Shown here: piece by piece, positions 54,365-64,000 of the stretch | Layout of the letters: each line of letters opens with the position of its first letter | Numbering within the stretch: the stretch's first letter is position 1 | Assembly (NCBI GenBank): GCA_036245525.1 | Contig: BTPG01000005.1 | Location: forward strand, 214,272,224 to 214,336,223 | Source: Semisulcospira habei | Taxonomy: Eukaryota > Mollusca > Gastropoda > Semisulcospiridae | Length of the DNA stretch: 64,000 nt | Reading direction: 5' to 3' | Notes under the pieces: model-generated | Database searches by the model: none | What the model was told of the DNA's origin: nothing | What the model saw: only the letters and a program-made list of their open reading frames with translations | Program-made: the position numbers and the translations under genes

Positions 54365-55255
54365 GTAACCCCTACACTGCCAGTGCACGTAGCCCGTGGT
54401 TTTTTGCGAGTTCAACGTCGTAACTGAATCCACAGCGGTCAAAGAAACATATAATGATATATACAGAACATATAATGATATATACAGAACATATAATGAT
54501 ATATACAGAACATATAATGATATATACAGAACATATAATGATATATACAGAACATATAATGATATATACAGAACATATAATGCTATATACAGAACATATA
54601 ATGATATATACAGAACATATAATGCTATATACAGAACATATAATGATATATAGAGAACATATAATGATATATACAGAACATATAATGCTATATACAGAAC
54701 ATATAATGCTATATACAGAACATATAATGATATATACAGAACATATAATGCTATATACAGAACATATAATGATATATACAGAACATATAATGATATATAC
54801 AGAACATATAATGATATATACAGAACATATAATGATATATACAGAACATATAATGGTATACACAAAACATATAGTGATATACACAAAACATATAATGATA
54901 TACACAAAACATATAGTGATATACACAAAACATATAATGATATACACAAAACATAATGATATATACAAAATATAATGATATATACAAAACATATAATGAT
55001 ACATAAAAACATATAATGATACATAAAAACGTATAATGATATATACAAAACATATAATGATATACACAAAACATATAATGATATACACAAAACCATAATG
55101 ATTTATACAAAACATATAATGATACATACAAAACATATAATGATATATACAAAACATATTGTTTCAGCAAGAGGCAAATGCGGGGGCTCATGAGGATCTA
55201 TACCTCTTGCAGTTGGGTGGTGTTGCATTTTTCTAAGGGTGAAGGGGGTCGTTAA
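54365..55255. mobile_element. MITE A expanded by a 21-bp AT-rich array
   Basis: Left terminus TGTAACCCCTACACTGCCAG. The array (about 54446-55160) has about 34 units of AGAACATATAATGATATATA plus C, changing to ACAAAACATATAATGATATA types in the right third. Then comes a hairpin with its left arm lost (55167-55210, GCAAGAGGCAAATGCGGGGG), and TTCTAAGGGTGAAGGGGGTC then GTTAA at the right. Long open frames on both strands follow from the 21-bp period. Confidence 0.85.
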
Positions 55256-56424
55256 TCGATTGACTTGAAGTATGTGCTTCACAGTCGAGGAGTTTTTTTT
55301 TTTTTTTGGTCGTTCTTCGCGCAAGAGTTCCAGATGACACTTCCTTCCAAAGGTTCTCGATACTTGAATTATTTAGTAATGCCAACGTTATCAAGAGATA
55401 AAGAGTGCAGGGAGGGGTGTGTGAGTGCGATCATCACACATGATTGCGTTTCGACGCCTATGGTACTTGTAATATGTTTTTTTGTTTTTTTTTCTTTTTT
55501 CTCGCTGGTCGAATTAATTTGTGGTACGTTTAGGTTTTCATAACATTATGATGCCACTAAGAAATTAACTGATCAGTTTTTGTTGTTTTAAAATCGTCGA
55601 AAATGCGGGTGATATGTTAAGGTGTGCATACTATCGGGTGTGTGTTATTTTGAAACTATCTTTTAATTAACTCAATAACTGTATATTCGTGTGTGTGCGT
55701 TTTCTGTAAAATACAGTGTTCATTTTTTTTTTAGATAAGCGAGATGTTCGTTGTAATACAATGATAATCTGGCTTTTTCTAAAATGAACATGCTGGCTTT
55801 TTCTCAAATAACGGCAGATGACGTCTCCACAATTTAAAGGGCCATTGACGTCTCAACAATTTAAAGGGCCATTGATCCATCGTGAATATTTCACCCCTTT
55901 CAATTGCCGTTTATGCCATTGAAATTGAAAAAGTGACAACTCGCTTTAAAAAAAAAAATCATATCCGTCATTTACGCGTTTGGGCAGACGGTGAACACAC
56001 GCGAAACTTCACGAAATTCTGTTTACTGTCGTGCTGGAATGGTGGTTTGGAAGGAGAGAGCGAGAGAGATGCCTAGGCGCGTGTTTTAATCGATATAGCC
56101 TTAAAAGAAAAAGCTCTTGGACTGAATTATTGCTGCAAGTGCAGTTATCGATCGCCAGTTGTAGACACGCGAGTGTGTGCTCTCTCCCTGAACTTCTGAC
56201 ATCTGTTTTGATTATCACCCTGATTTCGGGCTTGTAATTTTTCTCCCGGGATTTAAAACTAATGTTTCCCTTCTTTGAATGACTGCTATACATATGTGTG
56301 GTTTGGTATTTTAGAGACTGCTTGATTGTGATGTATGCATGTTTTATGTGTTGATCTTAACATGGACGCTCGTCAGTTACGCCGCAAAAAAAAATTCCTA
56401 ATGTTTATTCATCTGGCAGTAAAG
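55256..56424. other. Unassigned sequence, 1.2 kb
   Basis: AT-rich, with T-runs (55290, 55478) and an AATTTAAAGGGCCATTGA duplication (55831-55875). No gene recognised; possibly unique sequence. Confidence 0.4.
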
Positions 56425-56820
56425 TTTATCTTATCTTATCTTAACTTGTCTTGTCTTGTCTTGTCTTGCCTTGCCTTGCCTTGCCTTACCTTACCTTACC
56501 TTGTCTTGTCTTGTCTTGTCTTACCTTACCTTGTCTTGTCTTGTCTTGTCTTGTCTTACCTTACCTTGTCTTGTCTTGTCTTGTCTTGTCTTGTCTTACC
56601 TTACCTTACCTTACCTTGTCTTGTCTTGTCTTGTCTTGTCTTGTCTTACCTTACCTTGTCTTGTCTTGTCAACTCTCGCCTTATCTGTCTTATATTAGCT
56701 TAACTAATCTTATTTATCTTATCTTATCTACCTTATCTTATCTTACCTTATCTTACCTTATCTTACCTTATGTTATCTTATCTTATCTTGTCTTATCTTG
56801 TCTTGTCTTGTCTTGTCTTT
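56425..56820. repeat. TTATC/TTGTC/TTACC pentanucleotide array
   Basis: Follows GGCAGTAAAGTTTATCTTAT, which resembles the AATAAAG-type 3' ends of LINEs, so it may be an expanded LINE tail. The three pentamer variants occur in blocks. Confidence 0.9.
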
Positions 56821-56821
56821 A

Positions 56822-57002
56822 CTGCCGAAAGAAACAAACTGAACGCGATCCAACTGCAAGAGGCATAGGCGACTGCGGGGGCTCATGAGGATCTATGCCT
56901 CTTGCTGACTCTGTTTTGTATCCACGTTCCCGGGTTCTTTGGCGTTAAATTAATGAAGCTTGCAGAACCGCTCTCTGCGACCGCTGGCTTTGAATAGATT
57001 AA
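56822..57002. mobile_element. MITE A with shortened left arm
   Basis: CTGCCGAAAGAAACAAACTG (left terminus lost), hairpin 56856-56905 in which GATCCTCATGAGCCCCCGC is deleted, right part TCCACGTTCCCGGGTTCTTT, and end GAATAGATTAA. Confidence 0.75.
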
Positions 57003-57094
57003 CCATATCCTTCACAGGGCCAGCCGGCCTGCAATTCAAGCGTGTTCGTCTTCAGGCGCTTGTGTATCATTGATTGCTGGACGGTGTACATCGT

Positions 57095-57245
57095 TGAACA
57101 TTTTTGGACTAACGTGTTGCGCCACCATGAAGGTGACTTCAAAGACAGAATGCTGAAAATAGTCTGAAATGATATTTCCCACGCCCTGGTTTGAACCCGA
57201 GACCTTGTGGACAAGTCCGGCGCTTGACTGCTTCGCAGTGACCCT
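57095..57245 (-). mobile_element. tRNA-derived SINE (family S1), partial
   Basis: On the minus strand, TCTCGGGTTCAAACCAGG is a B box, and the 3' part GAAGTCACCTTCATGGTGGC, GCAACACGTTAG matches the tail of the copy at 34896-35052. The head may have been cut by the MITE B1 that begins at 57249. Confidence 0.72.
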
Positions 57246-57248
57246 TCG

Positions 57249-57462
57249 TTAACCCATTCAGCCCTGACGCACTACAGCAGGAGATGGATCGACCATGATA
57301 AGTCAAGGGCAGTGCCATTATAGCTTGGCGCCTGTCGGCGCCAAGCTAATCTGACACTGCCCTTGAATTATCATGGTCGATCCATCACCTGCAACTGGTG
57401 CATAGTCATTAGATGTCGCCTCCAAAATTTGGGAAATACGGCCGTCCGGCTGAATGAGTTAA
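57249..57462. mobile_element. MITE B1 (reverse), full length
   Basis: TTAACCCATTCAGCCCTGAC at the left, CCGGCTGAATGAGTTAA at the right. Hairpin CATGATAAGTCAAGGGCAGT...ACTGCCCTTGAATTATCATG. A decayed hairpin-like stretch (57480-57580) follows. Confidence 0.88.
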
Positions 57463-57651
57463 TATTAGTGTCAGTAGATCAGTGTTAGCGCCCGATAAGC
57501 TTTTACGCCTCGGCAGGAGCAACGCTAATCAAGCACTGCCTCTGAACTGTCTTGGTCTATCATCTTGGACTCGCACCTTGTGCTTGGTCAACAACTTAAA
57601 ACTGTGACGCATTCTACTCGACAAACAATGCGTTTGCATATGCCTCTATTT

Positions 57652-57851
57652 TGTAACCCCTTCAAAACAGGTTGTGTTTCTAAAGCCTTTGTTAATTCCA
57701 CGCCAAAGGATCAAGGCAAAATTTAATTGGTTTCAGCAAGCGGCATAGATCCTCATGAGCCCCCGCAACCAGCGGGGGCTCATGAGCATCGATGCCTCTT
57801 GCAGTGTGATTGTGTTCACTGTTTTCTCGGAAAGGAAAGGATGAAACACAG
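57652..57851. mobile_element. MITE A (reverse)
   Basis: Starts TTGTAACCCCTTCAAAACAG, includes TTAATTCCACGCCAAAGGAT (the reverse of the right part of the reference copy), an intact hairpin at 57736-57802, and TGTTTTCTCGGAAAGGAAAG at the right. Confidence 0.78.
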
Positions 57852-58070
57852 AGTTAGTTTGTTTCAAGGTCAAACGGCACAATGCCGTGCACTCGCGCTG
57901 CCTTGATTCACTACGTTCACTGGGTGTCATTAAATTGGAATTGCGTTGTGCGATGCTTTTTTGCGCTAATATTTCAGGGGGGAAACAATCAGGGTTTAAC
58001 TGAGCAAGCCTCACGCTCACCCCGGATCACTGCCTCAATCTGAGGTTGCAAATGAGATGGCGTCTTGTTG

Positions 58071-58107
58071 GCAGTTGCAGGGGCTCATGAGAATCTATGC
58101 CTCTTGC
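58071..58107. mobile_element. MITE A, right half
   Basis: GCAGTTGCAGGGGCTCATGA then GAATCTATGCCTCTTGC. Confidence 0.65.
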
Positions 58108-58162
58108 GGATGGTTTGTGTGGAGTGAACGCGCAGCATCTTCTCACAACTGACAAACACCGT

Positions 58163-58500
<338 letters not shown>

Positions 58501-58505
<5 letters not shown>

Positions 58506-58621
58506 GATGAATCTTTTTTTTTTTTTTATTCAGGATAAGGCCGTTAGGCAACTCAATGCCTGTCTTACAAGCTGTCCTGTAAACAAAAGAGAACACAACA
58601 GGAGAAGAAACATAGTATGCA

Positions 58622-58692
<71 letters not shown>

Positions 58693-61600
58693 GATGGGGA
58701 AGCAAAACTACGGGGAAAAAACAAAACAAAACACAATAGGGGAATCATCGAAAGGAGGGCAAAAATGACAATGGAGAATTTGTAACTGCCTCCGATGCAA
58801 AAAGCAAGAGAACGAAACGCGTGCACAGCATTAATATTATACTCATCTAAGACAGTGTCATAGAATCAGCAGCATCAATAGCGTATAGAGACACCGACAA
58901 GACAATAGATGATCAGGTAGCAAATGTAAGGAGAAAGAGAAAAATATTTGACGTTTACATGTTATCAGCAGTATTATTCTTATATGGCAAACTGTGAAGT
59001 CACGTTGATTGGAAGTGAGTGTGCAATGCACGTTTAAAATGGGTTTTATCGGAAAATGATTTAATGTTTAATTGCAATGAGTTCCAGACAGAACTACCAG
59101 AAAATAGAAGGCTTGACTTGTAGAGATCTATCCGTGGGCGGGGTAAGTGAAGCAAGTCATTCCTCGTAAGTAGTTGATGCCGATGGCTGAAGTTAAATAT
59201 CTTGCGCAGATATTCCGGGGCTTGATAATGAAATATTTTGTGCACGAGGACGCATTTGTTAAATTTGCAGGCCAAGGGATTTTATTTTTTCGTCCGTGGA
59301 AGTAGGGTTAGGAATAATTAACTTAATTGAACGACGATACAGCGAGTTTAGTTTTTTAAAATGAAGTTCACTACATTCGTCCCACAAAGAGGATGCATAG
59401 TCACAGTGGCTTTTAATGTGTGCGTGAAAGAAAATGTACAGCACTTTGTACTAAGAATATGTCTAAGTTTAGATAGCAGAAATACATTCCTGGACAAGGT
59501 TTTGCACAAACTGTCGTTTTGCGGCGACCAATTCAGCTGGTCGTCAATTACAACTCCCAGTAGGCGGTGCCTGGATACTTGTTGGATAGGTTTATTGCCA
59601 AGTGACAGTTTCAGAGGGGCAGGATGTAGCTGACGCTTCTGGCAGGTTGTTATCAACATGCTTTTGGTTTTTAGAAGTACTGATTAGCATGCAATTTTGC
59701 GTACACCAATCTGATACTTCATCGAGACTTTGCTGGAGGATACAGTTTAACGTCGTTTCACCTTTGTCAGATGTATGCAGCGTTGAATCGTCAGCAAAGA
59801 GTTCGCATTTATCCTCAGGATTTGAGATGGAAAGAGGTAGGTCATTGATGAATAAAGAAAATAAAAGAGGCCCTAGGATAGATCCTTGGGGGACTCCGTG
59901 CCTGGCTATACCTTCTTTCGAATACCTTCCGTTTGAGTACACCTTCTGTCGGCGGTTACTGAGGTAGGAGGAGAAAAAAGCAATAGAGTTCGAATCAAGT
60001 TTATTTACTGAAAGTTTCTTTAAAAGAATGTTGTGATCGACTAAATCAAATGCTTTGGTTAGGTCCAGAAAAACTGCACCATTTAATTTGGAATTGTTTA
60101 TTGATGAGAGCCAAGAGTCAACAATGTGAACGAGGGCAGTATGACATGAGTGTTTAGGTCTAAAACCGGACTGAAGAGATACGAGGAGGCGGTGATTCTC
60201 CAAGAATTGGAGTAGGTGCTTATGAACGTGTCTTTCTAGTGGCTTCGATAATAGTGATAACACTGAAATATGACGAAAATCGTTTGGACTTTTGGGATCT
60301 GTACATTTGGGAATGGGGACAACTTTAGCATCTTTCATGGCATCTGGAAAAATACCTTGCTTGATAGAAAGGTTGAATATAAATGTCAAGGTGTCAGCTG
60401 TGTATGGAAGGGACAATTTCAGTACCATGTTGTTTATTCCATCCAGGCCACACGATTTACTTGTTAGAGTAGAAATATATTTACCTACTTCAAACACTGT
60501 CATAAGAGGTATGGAGAATGACGCACCAGTTGCAGACTCACAGTGTGTGCGCAGTTTATCAGAACAACTGTAACTATCAGTGCCACTGGAAAAAGACTGT
60601 ACAAGGGACTCAGCAATATTTAAAAAGTGGGAATTGAAGTCGTCTGGAGTTATGCCTGGAGAGGTAGCAGCATTGATGGAACGCCTCTTCTTTGTAAACA
60701 AATTGATTGCATTCCAGACACTTCGGGTATCTTTACCCTCTGCGATAACTTTTTCCGCAAGCGTTTTCTGTACTTTTCTAACTAAGGATTTTACAAGATT
60801 ACGTTGTTTCTTAAAATCCGCAAACTTTTTCTGCCGTTTTAAGTCATCTCTTATTTTCATTGCGTGAATGATGTCCTTTGACAACCAAGGCGGAAGGGTA
60901 GGGTGTTTAACGCGTTTAGTCCTTAGTGGAGCATGTTTATCGAGGACCCAAAGAAATAGCTTGTACCAAAGCGAGAGGGCTTCATTGGGATCAGAAGTGT
61001 TATAAATAAGGTGAAAGGGCGTGAGTGAGAGGTCATGAAGAAAGTCATCTTTGTTGAACTTTGTGTAAGACCTGTATGTGATGGTAGTATGGTGTTTGTG
61101 CTGGGGTCTATCACGTTTAACTCAAATATTAAAACAAGCAGGAAAGTGATCACTAATGGCAACATTCGGCACGTGGACGTGTGTGACAGCAGGTGCATTT
61201 GTAGTGTAGATGTGGTCAATCAATGTGGCGGATGACAAAGAAACTCTAGTGGGAGACCAAACCATCTGCTGCAGGCCAAATAATGAAGTGGTGCAATTCC
61301 ACGTCGCATTACCAGTCTTTAGCAGGTCAATATTAAAATCGCCTAGAAGGTGTATATCTTTGTTGTGACGTTGTTGCACCTTATCCATCATGGTGACAAA
61401 ATCATCATACCATGAGAATGTGGCTGAAGGGGTGCGATAAATAAATCCAATTGGTGTGGGGGAAGATTTGTCACATTTTAATTCAAGAAATAAACTTTCA
61501 ACGTGATAAGACTCTAAATCCATGCGGCGGGTAACGTACTGGCGGATAGAGTTATGAATGTACACAGCTATACCGGTATGACCGGGGGATGATGCGTCTC

Positions 61601-61709
61601 TACGGAATACAGTATAGTTATAAATGGAGATCGAGACGTTACTAATATGTTCCCTGAGTCTAGACTCAGTAAATCCAAATATATGAAAGGGTTGGGGTTG
61701 TGAAAGTAA
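58501..61709 (-). mobile_element. L2/CR1-like LINE, near full-length coding part
   Basis: Minus-strand element with endonuclease, reverse transcriptase and C-terminal region in order, an (ATT)-type array in the 3' UTR (58622-58691) and a 3' end GGCCTTATCCTGAATAAAAA followed by ATTCATCATCATC and (CT)n. The 5' end is obscured by CT repeats at 61.7 kb. Confidence 0.85.
59000..61709 (-). pseudogene. LINE endonuclease/reverse transcriptase, one stop and three frameshifts
   Basis: Endonuclease (about 61709-61125): IFGFTESRL with the catalytic Glu, GIAVYIHNSI, LLGDFNIDLL (about 61323-61352) and ISDHFP. An in-frame TGA at 61122-61124 separates it from the RT part, which continues in the same frame. 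RT: PNDFRHISVLSLLSKPLERH, AVFLDLTKAFDLVDHNILL, ARHGVPQGSILGPLLFSLFI and FADD (59787-59798), the form used by L2/CR1-like elements. One-base shifts follow at a T5 run (59668-59672), near 59445 and near 59280. After them the frame still reads SLWDECSELHFKK and SVWNSLQLNIKSF. Apart from these four lesions the protein is well preserved. Confidence 0.87.
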
Positions 61710-61713
61710 AACA

Positions 61714-61799
<86 letters not shown>

Positions 61800-61840
61800 A
61801 AACAATCGGAGGTGCGGGTTGGGGTTGTGAAAGTAAAAAA

Positions 61841-61908
<68 letters not shown>

Positions 61909-61926
61909 AAACAATCGGAGGTGCAG
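61689..61926. repeat. About 120-bp tandem duplication containing (GA)n
   Basis: GGTTGGGGTTGTGAAAGTAA, (GA)n, GATCAAACAATCGGAGGTGC occurs twice, with GA tracts at about 61722-61797 and 61842-61905. It lies at the 5' border of the minus-strand LINE. Confidence 0.88.
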
Positions 61927-62225
61927 GGAAAATAGGTCATTTTCAGCTACATAGAATACGATTAGCGTTGCCCTGGCAACAAGACGCCACAAAAAGTTTT
62001 GCAGCAAATCAAGTTCCGTAATTGCAGTTTTTCCGCTCTGGATAATGTTTTTGTTTTGTTTTGTTAGTTTTTTTCCCCAACAATGTCAAGGTCAGTCTCC
62101 GCTAATCAGCACGTCGGATCTAAAAGCATTGCGGGTAGACAAGGACTTTCGTTAATGAGGACTCGTCCTACATCCAGTCATGAACCTGCACGCAAAGCGC
62201 CGGAAAAGAGTGAAAACACCCATAT

Positions 62226-62291
62226 GCAAGTGGTATGGATCCTCATGGACCCCCGAATATGCAAAAACTAATGATGATCTATGACTTTTGG
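62226..62291. mobile_element. Degenerate MITE A hairpin
   Basis: GCAAGTGGTATGGATCCTCA...ACTAATGATGATCTATGACT. Confidence 0.6.
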
Positions 62292-62439
62292 TGAATTTGT
62301 GTGAATTTTGTGAATGTCTATATTTCATGTTGGCGTTAGAGTTAACTATCATTATTTGAACACATTCCAGACGTCTTGCAATCCGGTACCTGGCTCAGTT
62401 TTGTGCCGCGTATCTTGTGTGCGGGATGTCTCGAATCAA

Positions 62440-62531
62440 TTAACTCATTCAAGTTGCTCCGCATCAATAGTTGCGACAGTGTCGTATAGCGTTTCGCGGC
62501 TATTGACACGAGGTACCTTGAATGAGTTGAA
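62440..62531. mobile_element. MITE C, complete short copy
   Basis: TTAACTCATTCAAGTTGCTC at the left and GGTACCTTGAATGAGTTGAA at the right. Internal CGCATCAATAGTTGCGACAG with partial complement CGCGGCTATTGACACG. About 92 bp. Confidence 0.82.
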
Positions 62532-62716
62532 CCGTGTTTTAGAGACATTATTTCTAGCGACTGACATATTCGTGACAAGCCGCCTGACGTATTGCATTGC
62601 GTCATGTCTACATAGTGTTCCCTGACACCAGACGCATATTGTGTTTCTGAAAGCTTTGATCCTCCAATGACCACAATCAACAACCGTCCTAGCAATAGGA
62701 TACAAGTTCGTCTCAT

Positions 62717-62781
62717 CAGGAGGCATAGATCCTCAGGAGCCCCCGCGACTGCGGGGGGTTCATGAGGATCTATGTCTCTGC
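62717..62781. mobile_element. MITE A hairpin
   Basis: AGGAGGCATAGATCCTCAGG...GGTTCATGAGGATCTATGTC, followed by TGTTGGGTCGTGTTCAG, a well-preserved MITE A right flank. Confidence 0.8.
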
Positions 62782-62957
62782 TGTTGGGTCGTGTTCAGTT
62801 TTTGTCGGTTTTTCTCTGCAGTCCCAAAATGGACACGGTGACGATGACTGTGCTGTTGTCTGGATAGGCTGCACTGGAAAAGTGACTGACTGGCTGATTG
62901 AACGAACGAAAGAAGCACACAAATAAATGTGTGAATGAATGAATGAATGAATGTCTT

Positions 62958-63230
62958 TTACTTTGGGATATCATGGTATTTATCCGACCACATTTAGTAG
63001 TGCGCCTTCGTGTTTGTGCATGTGTGTTTCTCCTGCCTACTTCCTAAGTTCCGGAGAAAGACATGGGTTATATACGAGACCTGATGCATCCTTTCTGAGG
63101 ATGTAGATGATCGTCTTGTTGTATACCTGCGTATTTCTCTGTGGTCTGGCGATTGGGTGCCTGATAGGCGGGGGCAGGGGATCTAACTGTTTGTCTGTCC
63201 AGCGCTGAGTGATTCCCCTTGGTATGTATA
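62958..63230. repeat. Dispersed repeat (uninterrupted copy of 17819-18445)
   Basis: Contains TATTTATCCGACCACATTTA, CCTGCCTACTTCCTAAGTTC, GATTGGGTGCCTGATAGGCG and TGTCTGTCCAGCGCTGAGTG in one piece. Class unknown; no open frame. Confidence 0.8.
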
Positions 63231-63377
63231 CAGTTCTGCCAGCGCTAGCCTCGCCTATCTGGTTTGTGAGAATGAAAGAAAGAACGAACGGAAGGACGAA
63301 CGAACGAACAAACGAATGAATGTGACGAATGGCAGCGTTAAGATTGCAGTAAGAGAGACATGTGAGACTCTATGTCA
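63231..63377. other. Unassigned with GAAC-type simple repeats
   Basis: Imperfect GAAC/GAAT tetramers at about 63268-63322. Confidence 0.6.
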
Positions 63378-63823
63378 CATAACAAATATGGTATGGTATG
63401 GTATGGTATGGTATGGTCTCTCCAAGGCGCACATATCCATCTAATTAAAGATGCTCAAGGAGCCGCCGTAGGGATGGAAGCTGGAGCTTTGAAAGCCTGC
63501 TGCTACTAAGCGTTACTTTATGTGCAAACCTCCACCCGGCTATTAATTTCGGTGCATGTGAAATATTTCTGTTTCCATTTCACCGGCCCTACCGGGCCTT
63601 CTCTTTTCGATTAGTGACAATCGGATTTTTAACGTGTGCACTTGATCATTATGCGTGCTGTGCACACGAAGGCGAGACAGGCAACCGTAGGCCGAGTCTG
63701 TACGTAAATGTGACTCGATGGGAATGAGAAAAAAGTCCACATCCCATTTCTGCCCACCAGGGGATTCGAACCCGGGATCCTACGACTGTCAGCGCAGTGT
63801 CTTATCCACTAAGCTACGTCCCC
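63378..63823 (-). mobile_element. tRNA-derived SINE (family S4)
   Basis: On the minus strand the head GGGGACGTAGCTTAGTGGAT, AAG has an A box and CGGGTTCGAATCCCC a B box (63750-63823). The body contains GATTGTCACTAATCGAAAAG, and the tail on this strand is (TATGG)n at 63389-63417. ATGTCA borders both ends (63372-63377, 63824-63829), a possible short target duplication. Confidence 0.85.
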
Positions 63824-63829
63824 ATGTCA

Positions 63830-64000
63830 ATGACTGACTGGCCGGCCCCGTGTGGCAGATTTACGCGGAAACATGTTGATATATATATATATATCACAGC
63901 CCAGCCTATCACAGCTTGTTCTGACGTCTCTTTCGTGTCAGGAACCAAATGGCACACATCATTGCAATCGCCTTTCGGGCTTTGGCAGAAGAAGGACCGT
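63830..64000. other. Unassigned window end
   Basis: Short (AT)n at 63879-63893. Nothing else recognised. Confidence 0.4.

Noticed and set aside
54305..55157. Open frames of 261-263 codons that look like hydrophobic membrane repeats
   Set aside because: Translation of the 21-bp AT-rich array; no initiation context and equal openness on both strands.

Overview
The window is eukaryotic and almost entirely repetitive. The mix of an I-superfamily LINE with RNase H, an L2/CR1-like LINE, RTE-type LINE fragments, several tRNA-headed SINE families and very many short palindromic elements fits a marine invertebrate, probably a gastropod or other mollusc. That assignment is inference from element content; no host gene anchors it. 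I found no convincing host protein-coding exon, rRNA or functional tRNA in 64 kb.

Layout. 1-3.4 kb holds short minisatellites and palindromic elements. 4.0-8.06 kb is one large 36-bp satellite of about 107 units. 8-19 kb alternates palindromic MITEs with 5'-truncated LINE and SINE pieces (9.5, 15.6, 15.9 kb). 19-27 kb carries four minisatellite arrays, an L2-like LINE remnant and a possible piggyBac relic. 28-36 kb has LINE tails with long microsatellites, a 52-bp array (29.7-31.0 kb), a 49-bp array and a 32-bp array. 37-43 kb carries SINEs and a 1.7-kb giant palindrome (39.5-41.2 kb). 43.5-50.5 kb is the best-preserved coding unit: an I/Nimb-like LINE with a gag-like ORF1 and a full 1276-codon ORF2. 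51-58 kb is MITEs, a 21-bp array and microsatellites. 58.5-61.7 kb is a decayed L2/CR1-like LINE on the minus strand. 62-64 kb has MITEs and a tRNA-derived SINE.

The unifying theme is a dense set of foldback MITEs (about 34 sites of family A, 7 of B1, 3 of B2, 3 of B3, 3-5 of B4/B5, 3 of C, 2 of D and 4 of F). Where ends are visible, most of families A-E begin and end with TTAA, usually as TTAACCC... or TTAACTCATT..., as in the piggyBac superfamily. One copy has a paralogous empty site showing a 4-bp ATAA duplication. Neighbouring elements often abut and share one TTAA. Several of the minisatellite arrays lie inside these elements and appear to be built from their internal sequence. The 1.7-kb palindrome is also bounded by MITE termini. 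The autonomous LINEs presumably mobilise the SINEs; two SINE copies end in a motif resembling the I-like LINE 3' end. A short piggyBac-like N-terminal fragment at 24.0-24.2 kb, next to a MITE-like TTAA end, is the only hint of a transposase source.
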